A stretch of 64,000 bases of DNA from Madurella fahalii (GCA_029876055.1 CM056874.1:4464001-4528000), one strand, 5' to 3'. Positions 20,473-32,802 are shown, counted from the first letter of the stretch. Notes: generated by a model not told the origin, from the letters alone. Numbers and translations are program-made.

Positions 20473-21615
20473 ATGGCGTCGCAAGAGGTCCCCAAGACCT
20501 GTAAGGTTATTCTCGCCGACACAATAGCCAAGAAGCTGCTGGCGGAGGTCAGGGATACTCTCGCGAGCGTCCAATTTTCTGACAGCAAGCCCACGTTGGT
20601 GGCTTTCCTGGCCAACGATGACCCGGCGGCCGGTCAGTACGCAGACTGGTCCAAGAAAACGTGTGAGGAACAGTGAGCGATACTCTCCATCACCCTACCG
20701 TAGCTGTATCTCGGACCAGTTGTAACCATGTTCGCAGCGGCTTCAACTTCGATCTCCGCAAGGTCGACAAGGAATCCCTCGAGGAAGCCATCGTGGCCGC
20801 GAACCAGGACGACGCCGTTGACGGCATCCTAGTCTATTATCCGATTTGGACCAACAACCAACAACAAGACCGCTACATCCAAGAGACTGTCGCCCTCTCC
20901 AAGGATGTCGAGGGTCTCTGCCACACGCACCTCTTCAACATGTACCACAACATCCGCTTCCTCGACCCGCCCACGAACCGGAAAAAGTCGATCCTGCCGT
21001 GCACGCCGCTCGCCATCGTCAAGACGCTCGAGCACTTGCAGGTCTACAACCCCATCCTCGCCTACGGCAACCGCCTCTTTGGCAAGACCATCACCGTCAT
21101 CAACCGCAGCGAGGTCAACGGCCGCCCGCTCGCCGCGCTGCTGGCCAACGACGGCGCCACTGTCTACAGCGTCGACATCACGGGCGTGCAGCTCTTCACC
21201 CGCGGCAGCGGCATCCGCGCCCCGCGCCACCAGGTGCACGACAAGGAAGGGTGGGGGCTCAAGGACGTGCTGCCGCTCAGCGACGTCGTCATCGGCGGCG
21301 TCCCCACCGAGAGCTTCAAGGTGCCGACCGAGCTGATCCGGGACGGCGCCGTGTGCATTAATTTCTCAAGCTACCGCAACTTTGACGGGCCCGCCGTCAA
21401 GGAGAAGGCGAGCATCTACGTGCCGAGCGTCGGCAAGGTGACGATTGCCGTGCTGTTGCGGAACCTAGTGGTATGTACTTGGTCTCTCAAGCTGATGGCG
21501 GTGCGGTTAAACTGACACTGATACGCAACAGCGCCTGATTGCCAACCGCCCGCGGCCCGAGGGGATCTCTGACGCTGCGGAGAAAGCCAGGTCTGAGGCC
21601 TTCAACGATGCTTAG
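20473..21615 (+). CDS. MTD1: NAD-dependent methylenetetrahydrofolate dehydrogenase (MTD1)
   Basis: Exons 20473-20672, 20738-21470 and 21532-21615 encode 338 residues. It matches yeast Mtd1, the cytosolic monofunctional NAD+ enzyme oxidising 5,10-methylene-THF to 5,10-methenyl-THF. Visible parts are the substrate-side Tyr-X3-Lys region YADWSKKT, DGILVYYPIW, the proline-rich turn PCTPLAIVKTLEHL, and the Rossmann region FGKTITVINRSEVNGRPLAALLANDGATVYSVD. The Arg and Ser in INRSEVNG lie where the NAD/NADP choice is made in this family. The length is somewhat above the 320 residues of yeast Mtd1. SAM synthetase, the enzyme that uses the methyl group made from this folate pool, lies about 6 kb downstream. 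Confidence 0.94.
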
Positions 21616-22475
21616 GGATATTGATGTCCATAGTTGTTGATTTTCCCGGTATTCTTTCGTTGTGCGTCGGTCATTCATATAAACGGCATATAGGGAAGCC
21701 AAGAGAGGGCCTGGTAGACATGTGCCCATAGACTAGGGGCAAGCAAGCTCATATTGCACTGTACACAAGACATCACGGTAGACTTGTTCCGTACAATTTG
21801 CTGTTGCACACAGCATGGGTGTGCGTGATGCAAAATATACCCGTATCGCATAGCTTGCTATGAAACCCTTTAAAGCAGCACGTACAAGTGATACTTGGTT
21901 GCCCGAACCCCTTCCGGTGGCAGGGTCGTCACTGTCAAATGCCGCTTCCCATCTAATTGCTATTTACACCTAAACTATATACTGTGAAGAATAAATAGGG
22001 GTATCGAACCAAACAATACGTGGGCGCAAAATACCTGATAGAAAAATTGCCGATCCTGAAAACGCTGGGGAACTGACCACCCATCCAAAAACCGTGGACC
22101 TGGCAAAAAAAAGACATAGTAAACAAGAAGAGAACCGCCTCCGCTCGGGTCAGACAAAGAGTTCCTCAAATGTCCTCCAACCAACAACACCCACCTCTTC
22201 CAAGATGAACACCCTCCCCTTTCCCCATATCTATCATTACCAATTATCCCCCACCCCTCTCCTTTCCTCGCCTCTAACCCACCCCCAAAACCGTCATATC
22301 TCATCGCTTTATAGCAACCTCCTCTTGGACGAACGCCGTTAATAGTCTTCATCCAACCGGCAAACGCAACAGCAACAGCAGCCATCCCGGCCTCCAGACC
22401 CCGCAAAATCCAAGAAAACAATAACAACAATAACCAAAAAAAAAAAAGGGGGGGGAGGGGGGGGATGTAAACGAA
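21616..22475. other. Convergent intergenic region
   Basis: The 3' flanks of MTD1 and the 965-residue protein gene lie here. It contains a purine tract at 22436-22464 and an AATAAA at 21990-21995, which could serve either gene. No gene is supported. Confidence 0.5.
22436..22464. repeat. Poly-A/poly-G purine tract
   Basis: About 12 A residues are followed by 16 G residues with one A between them. It lies just past the stop codon of the minus-strand gene, so it is read as C and T in that transcript's 3' UTR. Confidence 0.85.
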
Positions 22476-25427
22476 TCAAACGTCTTCCAACCCCTCCAGG
22501 ATCCTCCTCGCAGCGTCAATCCGCCGCCTGTACATCCTGCTCTCGGCGCTAGCCCTCCCGTTCTCCGTCAGGCCCAACACACACTTGCCCAGGCTGGCAA
22601 CGATCCTCTCGACGAGGTACTTGTCCTCTCGCAGAAGCGCATGGAGCGGGTGCGGTCCCGTATGGACCCCGTCACTACCACCAACCCCCTCCGCCTTGTT
22701 TGTCTCGGCCCCATTAGCGGCCGCTTCGGATTTGGATTGCTTCTCGCAGACGTTAACCGTCTCGCTCATCAGTGTGCTGGAGATATGCCTGAGCTCTTGA
22801 TCGGGGGACTCCCGGGGTGTAAGCACGCCGATGCTGTTGGCTTTGATGCTGCTGCTGCTGCTGCCGCCGCCCGGTTTGTTGACGAGGGGGAAGCTGCGGT
22901 TTGTACCTGCCGAGTCGAAGGATGAGAACGAGGGCCGATGCATGGAGCCGGAGCTGCTGTAAGTGGATAGAGGCCGGTGAATGACCGAGTGGCGGCGGGG
23001 TTGTTGCCGTCGCTGTTGGGAGATGCCACCGGCAGTTCCTTCTTCAGCAATTGGGGAGATGGAGCCGTCGCTATCTCTTGTTGTGTTGTTGTTATTGTTG
23101 TTGTTCGATGGGTAAGCGCCAAAGGATAACCTCTTGGCCGTTGCTGTGCTGCCGGACCGGTATCGGTTACTTTGAGCGGACGGAATGACTCGGGAGAAGC
23201 TGGTTTCGAATGTGTCATGCGAGCGGATGCTGGCGGCGTCGGAGTTTTCCACCGATCTTTTTGACCTGCCGTCTTCGGCAGTAGCAAATGTCGCAATGGT
23301 AGATATCGAATCGCAGCTGTTCCGGCGAGCCCTGGTACGAGACTGATCGGGGCTATGACCGTTCACCATAGGTCCTTTGGTGGTCTCAACTGAGTCTTCC
23401 GACGTGAAACTTTCCGTGCTTCTTCGCCTTGCCAGCCGCTGTTGGCTCATGGTGCCCATGGCACTGTGCAAGAAGAAGTGTTCGTAGTCGAATGCGTCTT
23501 CGCGGTCTTCGTGCGAGATTTGGTGTTGGACGGTGTCGTGGTAGAGGGACTCTCCGCTTTCGCTCTCGTAATCCAGATCATCTGCGTCGTGGAAGTCGTC
23601 CTCCGTATCGCCGTTCTCTGTGAGCATATCAGAGACATCGTCGCCTACTTCGCCATTGACCACCGGCGCACTAGCGGATGAGGCAGGGAAAGGCTCTGAT
23701 TCGGGAGAGAAGTTTGCGGATTGTTCGGCTTGTCCCCCGTTTTCCACATCGTAAGATACGCCCTTTTCATCGACGTAGCCATCCTTAGATTGGTCTGCAT
23801 CCTCCTTGGCATCCCCGTCCACACTTGACTCCTCGCCGTTCCACGGGTTCCTTCCAGGAATTGTGCTCGTCGAGATTTGGGAGGTCCGGTTCGACCGAGG
23901 CTCCGCATACCATTGGTCTATTTGCGAATGCGTGAATGGGCTGGGAGTCCGGAGGCTCTGCAGGCTGTGCCTCTTAACGCTGTCGGCCCGGGCTTGTTCC
24001 CGCAGGCTGGAAATCTTGCCCTTCAGATCCTTCATCTGGTCTTTTATGTCTCGCATCTGGGCCGTCGAAGCAGACCTCCTCACGTTGGTGCCAGTCTCGA
24101 AGGACCCGAATGTTGGGCTAAGAAACGCCTCGAGCCTTGCGTTTTGGCTCTCCCTGTCTGCCTCTCCAAGCCTTGCAACTTCCTCCTCCGTTAGTGGCTG
24201 CAGCCCATCTTCCCGGGCAGGACTGATTTTGTAAGTAGAGCGACCAGACTCCTCGTCCATCTCCGCGCGAATGTGATCAGCGCTCTTTGACGCCACCAGC
24301 GGCTGTCTGTAGCCTCCAGCAGCACCAAGCGCGCTGTGCGACCTCGGCGCTGACACTCGATACGGCAATCCATTGCGCATCGCAATGTCGCTGGCAAGTC
24401 TGGCGTGCCCCGGAGACGGGTTCGGAGTAGAAGAACTTGAGCCCACATCACCGTCCCGCGAATACACGGCCGTCGCAGCTCGTTGGAACGGCGGAGACGG
24501 TGTAGAACCGTCGGACCCATATGAGGACGTGTAATTCAGCGAGCTTCGAGCCCGTGTTAGATTGCCTTCCATTGTCTAGTCGCAGTTAGCGAAACATCCA
24601 AAAACGAAATCGAAAGCCCACAAGCTTACCGTTAGCCTTTTCTTTGCGTTGGCAAGAATCTCCTCCGCTCGCCGACTCAACGAAGTTGTTGAGTACGTTG
24701 ACAATCGGTCGAGACTGTTGGTTTTGACTCCTAGGCGGCTAGTTTCGACTGCCGCTGTCCCCTCCACGTACGATGACGCGAGGCTCTCTTCGTCATCGCC
24801 TTGAAATACGCTGTCACCCACGCTGACAGAATCGTCAAAGTCGGCGAACATTCGGGCTTGCTCTTCGGTCGTGATAGTGCTGGCGCTCTCTATGCTCGAC
24901 CGGCGTTCCCGTGTGCTAAGTAAATTTTGCTTGGACATCTTCTTGATCATGGCCGCCTGCCCAATCGTCGGAGACGACCGGAGCGCTCCGTCACTCCCAC
25001 TTCCGTGAGCCGGAGAAAGCGCCCTCCTCGCGACGAACTTGTTCCGTGATGGCGAGGGCCTCCCAACTGTGCTCTCCACTTCCGTAACCTCCCCGATATC
25101 CGATAGCATGGTACCATTCCCGTAGATTATGGGCGTAGTGGGTGTGATGGGCCCTGTAGGACCGTAAGGATGATCGGCCGGCTGCATCAGGCCCGTTGCG
25201 ACGAACATGCGGTGCATATCGGCGCTCGCCGCAGCGGCTTGCGCGCTCTTCCACATCGCCAGCGGCGTGTGACCGCGGTCACCAAGATCGGGATCGGGGG
25301 AATCGCTATGGCCGTAGTCTGGCAATATCATGTCGGGGTTCGTGAGGGTCGGCGACGCGGGCAGCGGCGGGCCCGGCTGTTGGTGCCCATTGTGATAATG
25401 GGAGTTTGCAGCTTCCATGGCTGCCAT
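22476..25427 (-). CDS. Unrecognised Ser-rich, largely disordered fungal protein (965 aa)
   Basis: Exons 25427-24630 and 24575-22476 give 965 residues; the 54-base intron (GTAAGC to ACTAG) is phase 0. I do not recognise the family. Most of the chain is Ser/Thr/Pro-rich and predicted disordered by eye. Islands that look conserved are PLAMWKSAQAAAASADMHRM, the Ser-Arg-Arg helix SRRAEEILANAKKRL just before the intron, a coiled-coil stretch MRDIKDQMKDLKGKISSLREQ, an acidic Asp/Glu region, a run of Asn encoded near 23085-23105, and a helical C-terminal block LLREDKYLVERIVASLGKCVLGL. Many Arg-X-X-Ser motifs suggest phosphorylation. A cytoplasmic or cortical scaffold role is possible but purely inference. 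Two ATGs stand at the start, three codons apart. Confidence 0.8.
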
Positions 25428-28011
25428 TGCGAATGTATTTGCTGTCGAGCTTGGACGGCCTGGACTGTGTTGAAGGATGTGGGAAGCGACGAGGAAATGC
25501 CGGGCCCACAGGCCTCGGAGGCCGCGTTCTGCTGGATCAGGGCCGCGACGTGCTTTTCTCTAGCAAATCGGAATGTAGGGTTTCCGTTGGGGAGGTAGCG
25601 TGCCTCTGCGGTACAGTACCACCCGAGGCCCAGAAAGGGGGAAGCGAGAATGCGACGCAATTACCCGCGGGGTTCAGTCTGGATTACAACTCTTTTGGGG
25701 GGGATACTGTGTAAGGATTACCAGGCAGGCTGGGCTATCGTAGTCGGGTACTGGGCGGATAAATCCCAGCACGGATCGGGCCTCGCTGCGCTTGACTGTA
25801 GTGCTCCCGGAGACAGCGCATTGGTGCGTGTCAAGGTTTGGACATCACGAGCCGGCCGGTCATTGGGCGGAGATGGCGTCCGATCTCGAGCGAATGGTTG
25901 GCCGCCGGCACAGCATCGACGGAAAGGAAGTCGGAAGAATCGCGTCACCACCGGCCGGCAAGGTTAAAAAGAGCTGGGGGGGTGTCTGCCACTCGCTAAA
26001 AAAAGGCGACTTGCCAGGAAGACTCGTGGTCTTCTCGGCGTGTCCAACAGTTGACCACTGCTTAGGAAGGTGGGGGGCCACAATACCGCCCAAAGAGGCC
26101 AGGGACCCACAGCTCCAATGCTGTACCTGATTTCTTTGGCGCAGATCGATCGGGGGGACCCCTTTTTGTGATTTGCAGGCCCCAGGCATCTGATTAACTT
26201 GTTCAAACTGGACAAGATGAGATGAATAATGGGAAAACCCGCGCCAGACACGCTTTGGACAATGGATTGTTGGCGACCTCAATATGGGTTCCATTGCCCT
26301 ACTATAACGGCCCAAAAGCTTTTTGTTTTCGTCATTCCCCTGTACTTGTAGAACGTCCGCTAGTCATTAATGGAGGGGGGTTTAGCGCCAGCTTCGTGGT
26401 CCGGCCTTCAGTACCATGGAAGATGGGAGTCTTGATTCGCGATAATACCTGTCTCCACCCCCTAGCGCTTGGAATAGATTCGATGCATCTTTCACTGACG
26501 GGACCAAGTGGTAAGAGACGGGCAACAAGGAAAATTTGCTCGAGAGCGGCTCGAGAGGGCGGCGACCACCGAACGGACAGAGCGAGACTGCCACACACAT
26601 CCTTCCCCGAACGGTTTGCGTTTCAAAGCACTAAAACTCCGTCAATTCCATATCAGGGCATTGATAAACCTCAGCCGACAGGGAATATATTTGCCCATCC
26701 ATGGACCATATGGATCCTTTGGTCAGCAGCAAATTTCGAGATACCTGAGAATTATGCCCCTGACCTAGGCAGAGATTTTCGAATTCTCGACCAATCGGTC
26801 ATCCACATATCGTGGCATTTCACGCTGACTGCGATTGGCGAGAGAGAAGTCCAAATCCTTCAGCGCGGCAACGGGTTCACCGCTTGCTCACTGTCTCGGA
26901 ACGGATGACCCGACTCTGCGTGGTCTGAGCTCGAGAGAAGGTATCCAGGGAACATATACTACGCATGCCTCAAGAGTAACCACCAGCGTTGTTGCCAAAT
27001 AATCGGGGTCCGAACGGGATCCGATACGAATAACCCGAACTCGGCATCGCTACATGTAACCCCGATGCGAATCCCCCGTCTAGAAGCACCGGCGTCAAGC
27101 GCGGCCCGCAAATGGTGCGGTACCTTAGTGCTCATACAAGGGTTAGGGTTATTTATGGCTTCCAGTCACATGACATCGATTGATCGAAGTGATGCCGAGA
27201 GGACCTGCAGACTCACTCCCTCGTCATTAATCTATACCCAATGATGACCAAGTCCCAACTCTAGCTTCCTTCGAATCGACATTGATTCGATCTAGGCCGC
27301 GAGTCGGTGTCAAAGAGGACCGGGCAGCTGCTATTATCTACACCACTCCGTGATAATGCCTTCCCGATCCCATCTTGTCGTTTGCCCTTCCCAAGGGGTA
27401 CCACCACCCCTCTCGTTTCCAGATTCACTAGTTTATGGCCTGAACTTCGGCCCCTTTCCCTTCCCGCTAAGCCAAAAAGACATTATCGGCGTCGAATGAC
27501 GCAGGAAAAGAAAAGATGTTGAAGTTCTTTTGTTTTCCCCAAAACGCCGATGTCCGTTTCCTCGTATGCCGTTTCCCCATGGGGTATCGCAATGTCATAA
27601 AACTTGGCCTTCTTGGCTCATGCAATGTCTTTGTTGAAAGACGCCTGCCACCGTACCCGCCCGCTTTGACACGGCCACTTTTTTGTTGATCGCAAGAACT
27701 CCAAGACGTGGTTTCGTCAACCGAAGAGAAAGAGAAACACAGCAGGTCGAACAGTGCCAACTTCTCCTTGTAGACCCCAACGACGCCATAAGCGTTTACC
27801 ATACAACCCTAAAACCCAAAAAAAAGAAACGAAACGATAAGGGATATAAGTCTATCCGCCCACCCAGGTTTGTTGAGAACCGTACGCCGGTAATGCTTAT
27901 CCATTGAGATGCCATGAGAGGAAAAAAAGGGATTAAAGGAAAAACGTCCGAGGACGAACGAGATCATATCAGCAGAGAGAAGTTGAATCTTCTGCGACAC
28001 TTTTATCTCGC
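25428..28011. other. Long gene-poor region upstream of the 965-residue protein gene
   Basis: This 2.6 kb gap holds the promoter and leader of the 965-residue gene and the 3' flank of SAM synthetase. Telomere-like short motifs occur at 27140-27151 and 27805-27817. The plus-strand frame of 228 codons at 26222-26908 has no domain, splice or codon support and was rejected. Confidence 0.5.
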
Positions 28012-29341
28012 TTAGAACTTGAGGGGCTTGGGCTTCTCCCAGCTGAAGTTCTGGTTGGTGCCAAAGTGGCCGTTCTTGGCCGTCTGGAGGTAGATGGGCT
28101 TAGCCAGATCCAGCTCCTTGACAATGACGCCGGGCCGCAGGTCAAAGTTGTTCCGGATAATCTTGACGAGCTCGTCCGAGGTCTTCTCTGAGGTGCCGTA
28201 CGTCTCGACATAGATCGACAGGGGCTCGGCAACACCAATGGCGTACGAGAGCTGAACGAGGGCACGGCGGGCGAGGCCAGCGGCGACAAGAGACTTGGCG
28301 ATCCAGCGACCGACGTAGGCGGCCGACCGGTCGACCTTGGAGAAGTCCTTGCCTGAGAAGGCACCACCACCGTGAGCGCCCCAGCCACCGTAGGTGTCGA
28401 CGATGATCTTACGGCCGGTCAGACCGGCATCGCCTTGGGGACCACCGATGACAAAGAGGCCAGAGGGTTGGATCTATCTCGTTGTCAGTGTCAAAGGGTT
28501 TAAACATCCAGGCCAGTCCGCCGACTTACGTGGTAGACAGTCCGGTCATCCAAGTACTTGGCGGGGATGGTGGTCTTGATGATCTTCTCCAGGATCTCCT
28601 TGCGCAGCTTCTCGGTGGTGATATCCGGGCTGTGCTGGGCAGAGACGACAACGGTATCGACACGGAGAGGAACAACAGCGCCATTGTCGTGCTTGTACTC
28701 AATGGTGACTTGGGTCTTGGTGTCGGGACGGAGCCAGGGCAGGGTTCCATCACGGCGAGCGGCCGACATGGCAGCATTGAGCTTGTGTGCGAAGAGCAGA
28801 GTCAGGGGGAAGAGCTCAGGAGTCTCATCGGTGGCATATCCGAACATGATACCCTGGTCACCGGCACCGAGGTTCTCGAGGCGGTCGTCAAGGTGCAGGC
28901 CTTGAGCAATATCGGGCGACTGCTCCTCGATGGCGACCAGGAGGTTGAGAGTCTTGTAGTCGAAGCCCTTGGAGGAATCATCGTAACCAATGCCCTTGAT
29001 GGTTTCGCGGACAACCTTCTGGTAATCGATCTTGGCCTTGGTGGAGATCTCACCGAAGACCATGACCATGCCGGTCTTGGTGGCAGTCTCGCAGGCAACC
29101 TTGGACAAGGGGTCCTCGGCGAGGCAGGCGTCGAGGATGGCATCCGAGACCTGATCAGCGATCTTGTCGGGGTGGCCCTCACCGACAGACTCGGACTGGC
29201 AAAGGCGGTCAGCACCGACAATGCGCCTCTAGTGGCTGCGTGGCTTACCGTAAAGAGGAAGGTGCCCTCGTTCGAGTGCCTCCACCCGCTCACGCCGTTC
29301 CCGTTCGTTCCATTGGTACCGTTGACGCCGTTGGGAGCCAT
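28012..29341 (-). CDS. eth-1: S-adenosylmethionine synthetase
   Basis: Exons 29341-29249, 29195-28530 and 28473-28012 encode 406 residues. The enzyme joins methionine and ATP to form SAM, the methyl donor and the radical source for radical SAM enzymes. Signatures are SESVGEGHPDKIADQVSDA at the start of exon 2, the ATP motif GAGDQGIMFGYATDE (from residue 141) and the phosphate-binding GGGAFSGKD (288-296). The family's three-domain fold is complete. The N-terminal leader is Asn/Gly-rich (NGVNGTNGTNGNG), slightly longer than in yeast. A 5' UTR intron is likely (separate entry). Neurospora eth-1 is the orthologue by family. No mutation of the catalytic motifs is seen. Confidence 0.96.
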
Positions 29342-30634
29342 TATGATCTATTGAGAATGGGGACTGCAAAGGACGAGTGTCAGCAGCTGTTTCAGCTCAG
29401 TATCAAGTTAGAGCTCGGTGAGCGAAGAAGCTGGCGTTTGCGACGCGACGCCAGGCGGCGGGGTTGATGAAGGCTTCTGGTACGAGAACATTCAAGCAGC
29501 CCATCCCCAAGGACGGGGGGAACCATTCGGCAACCGGAAGGAAATCGGCGCTGTGGAAGGAGGGGCAGACAAGCCGGTGATGCTGGATTCCAAAAAGAAA
29601 AAAAAAAACCAGCCCCGTGGAAGCACTTACCTTTTGTTAAAAGGAAAACAAGAAAGCAAGGGAAACTGGCTAGAAACAGCGGGCGGATGGGAAAGGAGGG
29701 CAGAAAATTGCGCTTGAGGAAAATGGAGGAAGCAGAAAGACTCTTGGGGAGGCGGGAGTATTTGAGGAATTCTGGGGCATGTTCCTGAAGAAGAATGGCC
29801 GAGTGTTGGTCAATTTTCACCGCAGGATGGGAAACGCCGGAAAGGCGGGGTACCTGGGCACCGAGACACAGGCCAGCGGCACAAAATAATCGTCAGACTC
29901 CGGCCTTTTTTTGGTAACCAACATCACCTCGGGGCCCAGAAGCGGACCGGACGTGTTTACAAAAGGCTTCCTGAGCCGTAAAGGAGCTCTGAGTGCCTTG
30001 CTCTGCGATCCTCCTAATTATCCTTTGAGAGATCTGGCTAGTCTCCTGTCACAAGTCGAAACACATATTCTGTACGAGTCGGTACTATTCAGCTGCCGAG
30101 TGGGTATTGAGTACTTCGGGCTTGTCTTTTTTTCGACTGATTGCGCCATTGCTTGCCCCCTCCGAATTCCGTCCCCTCACTGCGGTACCCCCCCTGACAG
30201 GGTATTGACCAACCCCTGCGTTCCCTATCGGCATACCTCCTCCGGGCCGTTGGCCTTGCGAAAACGGCCGACGAGAGCAACGCCACAAAGGAAAATGAAA
30301 AGAGAAAACACAAAGATGGAAAACGGAAAGGAGAGGATGAAAAAGAGAAGAAAAGAGGACATGCAAAATATATACACACATGTGTAATATATATGTCGGG
30401 CAAGTTACGAAGCCGGAGGGTTAGTGGAAGACGCCGGTAGGTATGTGAATAGGGAAAAGGAGGGTGTGTTCATAGCCTGGTTCCACACTTATGACGGGCC
30501 AAGCTACCATCCCACCCAACGGGGCAGAATCCCGAAAACAAGATCGAACCGCTCCGGCAGCTTGTCGCGCCGAGAGGAATTGCGACCTTCTGTGCTCTCG
30601 GCAACCCGAACCTTCCTCGCGAGAATCGCCAATC
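29342..30634. promoter_or_regulatory. Divergent promoter region of SAM synthetase and GPN3
   Basis: A 1.3 kb gap separates the divergent start codons. On the minus strand the leader of SAM synthetase is CT-rich. Apart from the probable leader intron, no gene is supported. Confidence 0.45.
29364..29630 (-). other. Probable 5' UTR intron of SAM synthetase
   Basis: On the minus strand a perfect GTAAGT donor at 29630 follows AAAAG, and a TTTGCAG acceptor ends at 29364, 22 bases before the ATG. A CTGAC branch-like site lies shortly before the acceptor. Leader introns are frequent in highly expressed fungal genes. RNA evidence is missing here. Confidence 0.6.
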
Positions 30635-31580
30635 ATGAGCAAGTACGGGGTCATGGTGATGGGCCCCGCCGGCGCGGGCAAGGTACGTCGACTTTGGCCG
30701 AGATGTCTAGATCGAGCGTACCTAACCGCTCTTCCCACAGTCGACCTTTTGCGCTAGCCTGATTACCCATCTTCAACTGAACCGGCGTTCCGCATTCTAC
30801 GTAAATCTTGACCCAGCCGCCGAGCACTTTGAGCACCAGCCAGATCTCGATATCAAAGACCTAATATCGCTCGAGGATGTGATGGACGAACTGAAACTGG
30901 GGCCCAACGGCGGTCTGATTTACTGCTTCGAGTTCCTCATGGAGAACTTGGACTTTCTTTCCGAAGCACTCGACTCGCTCACTGAAGAATACCTCATCAT
31001 CTTCGACATGCCCGGCCAGATCGAACTCTACACACACATTCCCATCCTGCCGACACTGGTCAGGTTCCTCACGCAGCCAGGCGCGCTCGATATCAGGTTG
31101 TGCGCGGCGTACCTGCTAGAGTCGACGTTCGTGGTCGATCGCGCCAAGTACTTTGCCGGAACGCTGAGCGCCATGAGCGCCATGATAATGCTGGAGGTGC
31201 CGCACCTCAACATTTTGAGCAAAATGGACCTAGTCAAGGACCAGATCCGCAAGAAGGATCTCAAGCGTTTTATCACACCCGATACGACGTTGCTGGACGA
31301 CGACCCGGCAGCTACTGCGCGGAGGAGGGCCGGGGTCAACATCGACGTGCACAGCGCCGATCCCAAAGACAAGGATGCGCTCATGTCCGGGACATCGTTT
31401 CAGCGCCTCAACACCGCCGTTGCGAACCTGATCGAGAGCTTCAGCATGGTGAACTATCTCAAGCTCGACAGCAATGACGAGGAGAGCGTCCAGGCGATCC
31501 TCAGCTACATCGACGACTGCATCCAGTACCATGAGGCACAGGAGCCAAAGGAGCTGCCAGAGGAGGAGTTGGAGGAGTAA
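30635..31580 (+). CDS. GPN3: GPN-loop GTPase 3
   Basis: Exons 30635-30682 and 30741-31580 encode 295 residues. The P-loop GPAGAGKST (10-18) is split by the intron between Lys16 and Ser17. The family-defining GPN loop is at residues 70-72 (LGPNGGL). Switch-like IIFDMPGQIELYTH and the guanine-binding LSKMDL are present. GPN3 forms a dimer with Npa3/GPN1 and helps assemble or import RNA polymerase II in the cytoplasm; it is related by function to RPB7 at 35.6 kb, though no link in regulation is shown. The acidic tail (ELPEEELEE) is typical. It converges with the APQ12-like gene. Confidence 0.94.
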
Positions 31581-32110
31581 TTGGGGATTTGCGATCGTAT
31601 GCCCGCAAACCGCCGTTCTTCCTGCGTAAGGGTACTGGGCCGAGGCTGCTCAAATGCGGGCCGACGACCCACCTGCGAAGGTACAACGGGGCGCCGAGTT
31701 GGTTAGAAAATTACTGAGGCGTCTTTAAAGAGAGGAAGAGGTGCATCACACAGGACAAAAAAAGGGGGTCTGGCTGGCATTGGTATTTCGGAATGATTTG
31801 CTTTGGATTGCTTTGGCGCTCGCCTAGAGACAGCAGCCCTAGGCAGTCCATGTATGCATAGCGATGGCGTCTGGTGATAAAAATGGCTCGCTTGGTTTTG
31901 ACATGATAGTCCCTTCCGAAGCGCCCTGCAATGAACAAAATATAGACTCTGGTGAACCTGCCCAGGTGGTAATCTAGGCCAAAAAAAAAAAAAAAAAAAA
32001 GAGAGAGATCCTCTATGTACTCCCATGACTCCGTACCGCCGTCCCCCGATAGGATAGGAATAACAATCCCCACAAAGCCCATCTCACAAACCCAACCCAA
32101 CTCAGCTCCG
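31581..32110. other. Convergent 3' flanks of GPN3 and APQ12
   Basis: A 530-base gap carrying a 20-base A run at 31981-32000 and otherwise no recognisable feature. Confidence 0.5.
31981..32000. repeat. Poly-A run (20 bases)
   Basis: Twenty consecutive A residues are followed by a short GA repeat. It lies 111 bases after the end of the minus-strand APQ12-like coding region, so it reads as poly-T in that transcript's flank. Confidence 0.85.
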
Positions 32111-32653
32111 TCACCTTCCCCTCGTCCCTTGCCGATACCCATATCCTGCCGGCTGCTGCTGCTGCTGTGCGCCCCTCTGCGCATTCTCGTACTCCCTCAG
32201 CCAGACCTCCACCATGCCCCCGAACAAACCGACCGCCCTCCCGGCCCAGTAGATGACATCCTGCACGCTCTCTGCGACCCCGCGCTGCCAGACCATCGAC
32301 GCCACCACGGCCACGACCGACCAGAAGAGCAGCCGCATGGCGAGCCGCGTCCAGAACAGCATGATCCGCCGGACGATGCTGAGCACCTGCAGCACCACCA
32401 CCACGACCACCAGGAGGACCGCCACCGCCACCGCGTTCGGCGACGCCGAGAGCAGCGCGACGAGGCGGTCCAGCGCCGTGCTGAGGACCGGGCCCATGGC
32501 CGAGGCGAGGGAGGAGAGCGCGGCGGAGAAGCGGTGGATTGGGGAGGAGGGCTCGAGGAGGCGGGCTTGGAGGTCGTGCAGGTGGGTGAGGGTTTCGGGG
32601 GGGAGGAGGTCTGGTTTTGGGTTCGTTAGCTCGTTAAGTGATAAGTGTTACGT

Positions 32654-32684
<31 letters not shown>

Positions 32685-32802
32685 TTGATATGGAAGTCCC
32701 GGACACGGAAGCGGTGGGTTATTGAGCGACCCGGAAGACGGAGGCCGACAAAGATGGCGCACCTTTCAAAAAGTCTAACGTCCAGTGTATTGGAAGATCC
32801 AT
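32111..32802 (-). CDS. APQ12: APQ12-like nuclear envelope/nuclear pore biogenesis protein
   Basis: Exons 32802-32763 and 32610-32111 encode 179 residues. The start MDLPIHWTLDFLKDLLPPETL leads to a short amphipathic region, then a strongly hydrophobic helix rich in Val (VAVAVLLVVVVVVLQVLSIV), a basic loop and a second hydrophobic segment (LLFWSVVAVVASMVW). A soluble tail ends in a Gln run and RGTRGR. This two-helix layout and the WQRG block fit the fungal Apq12 family, ER/nuclear envelope proteins needed for pore assembly and membrane fluidity. The call rests on topology and partial motif recall. The intron holds a T and G homopolymer tract. Exon 1 (13 codons plus one base) is inferred from a good frame-keeping join. 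Confidence 0.65.
32653..32684. repeat. Poly-T/poly-G tract inside the APQ12 intron
   Basis: About 11 T and 21 G residues in a row lie within the intron of the APQ12-like gene. On the transcribed strand this is poly-C then poly-A. Its length may vary or be misread by sequencing. Confidence 0.85.

Noticed and set aside
26222..26908. 228-codon plus-strand open frame
   Set aside because: No recognisable motif, no splice sites linking it to other exons, and composition like the surrounding non-coding DNA.
27140..27151. Interstitial telomere or chromosome end
   Set aside because: Only two TTAGGG units occur, flanked by ordinary sequence and genes on both sides.
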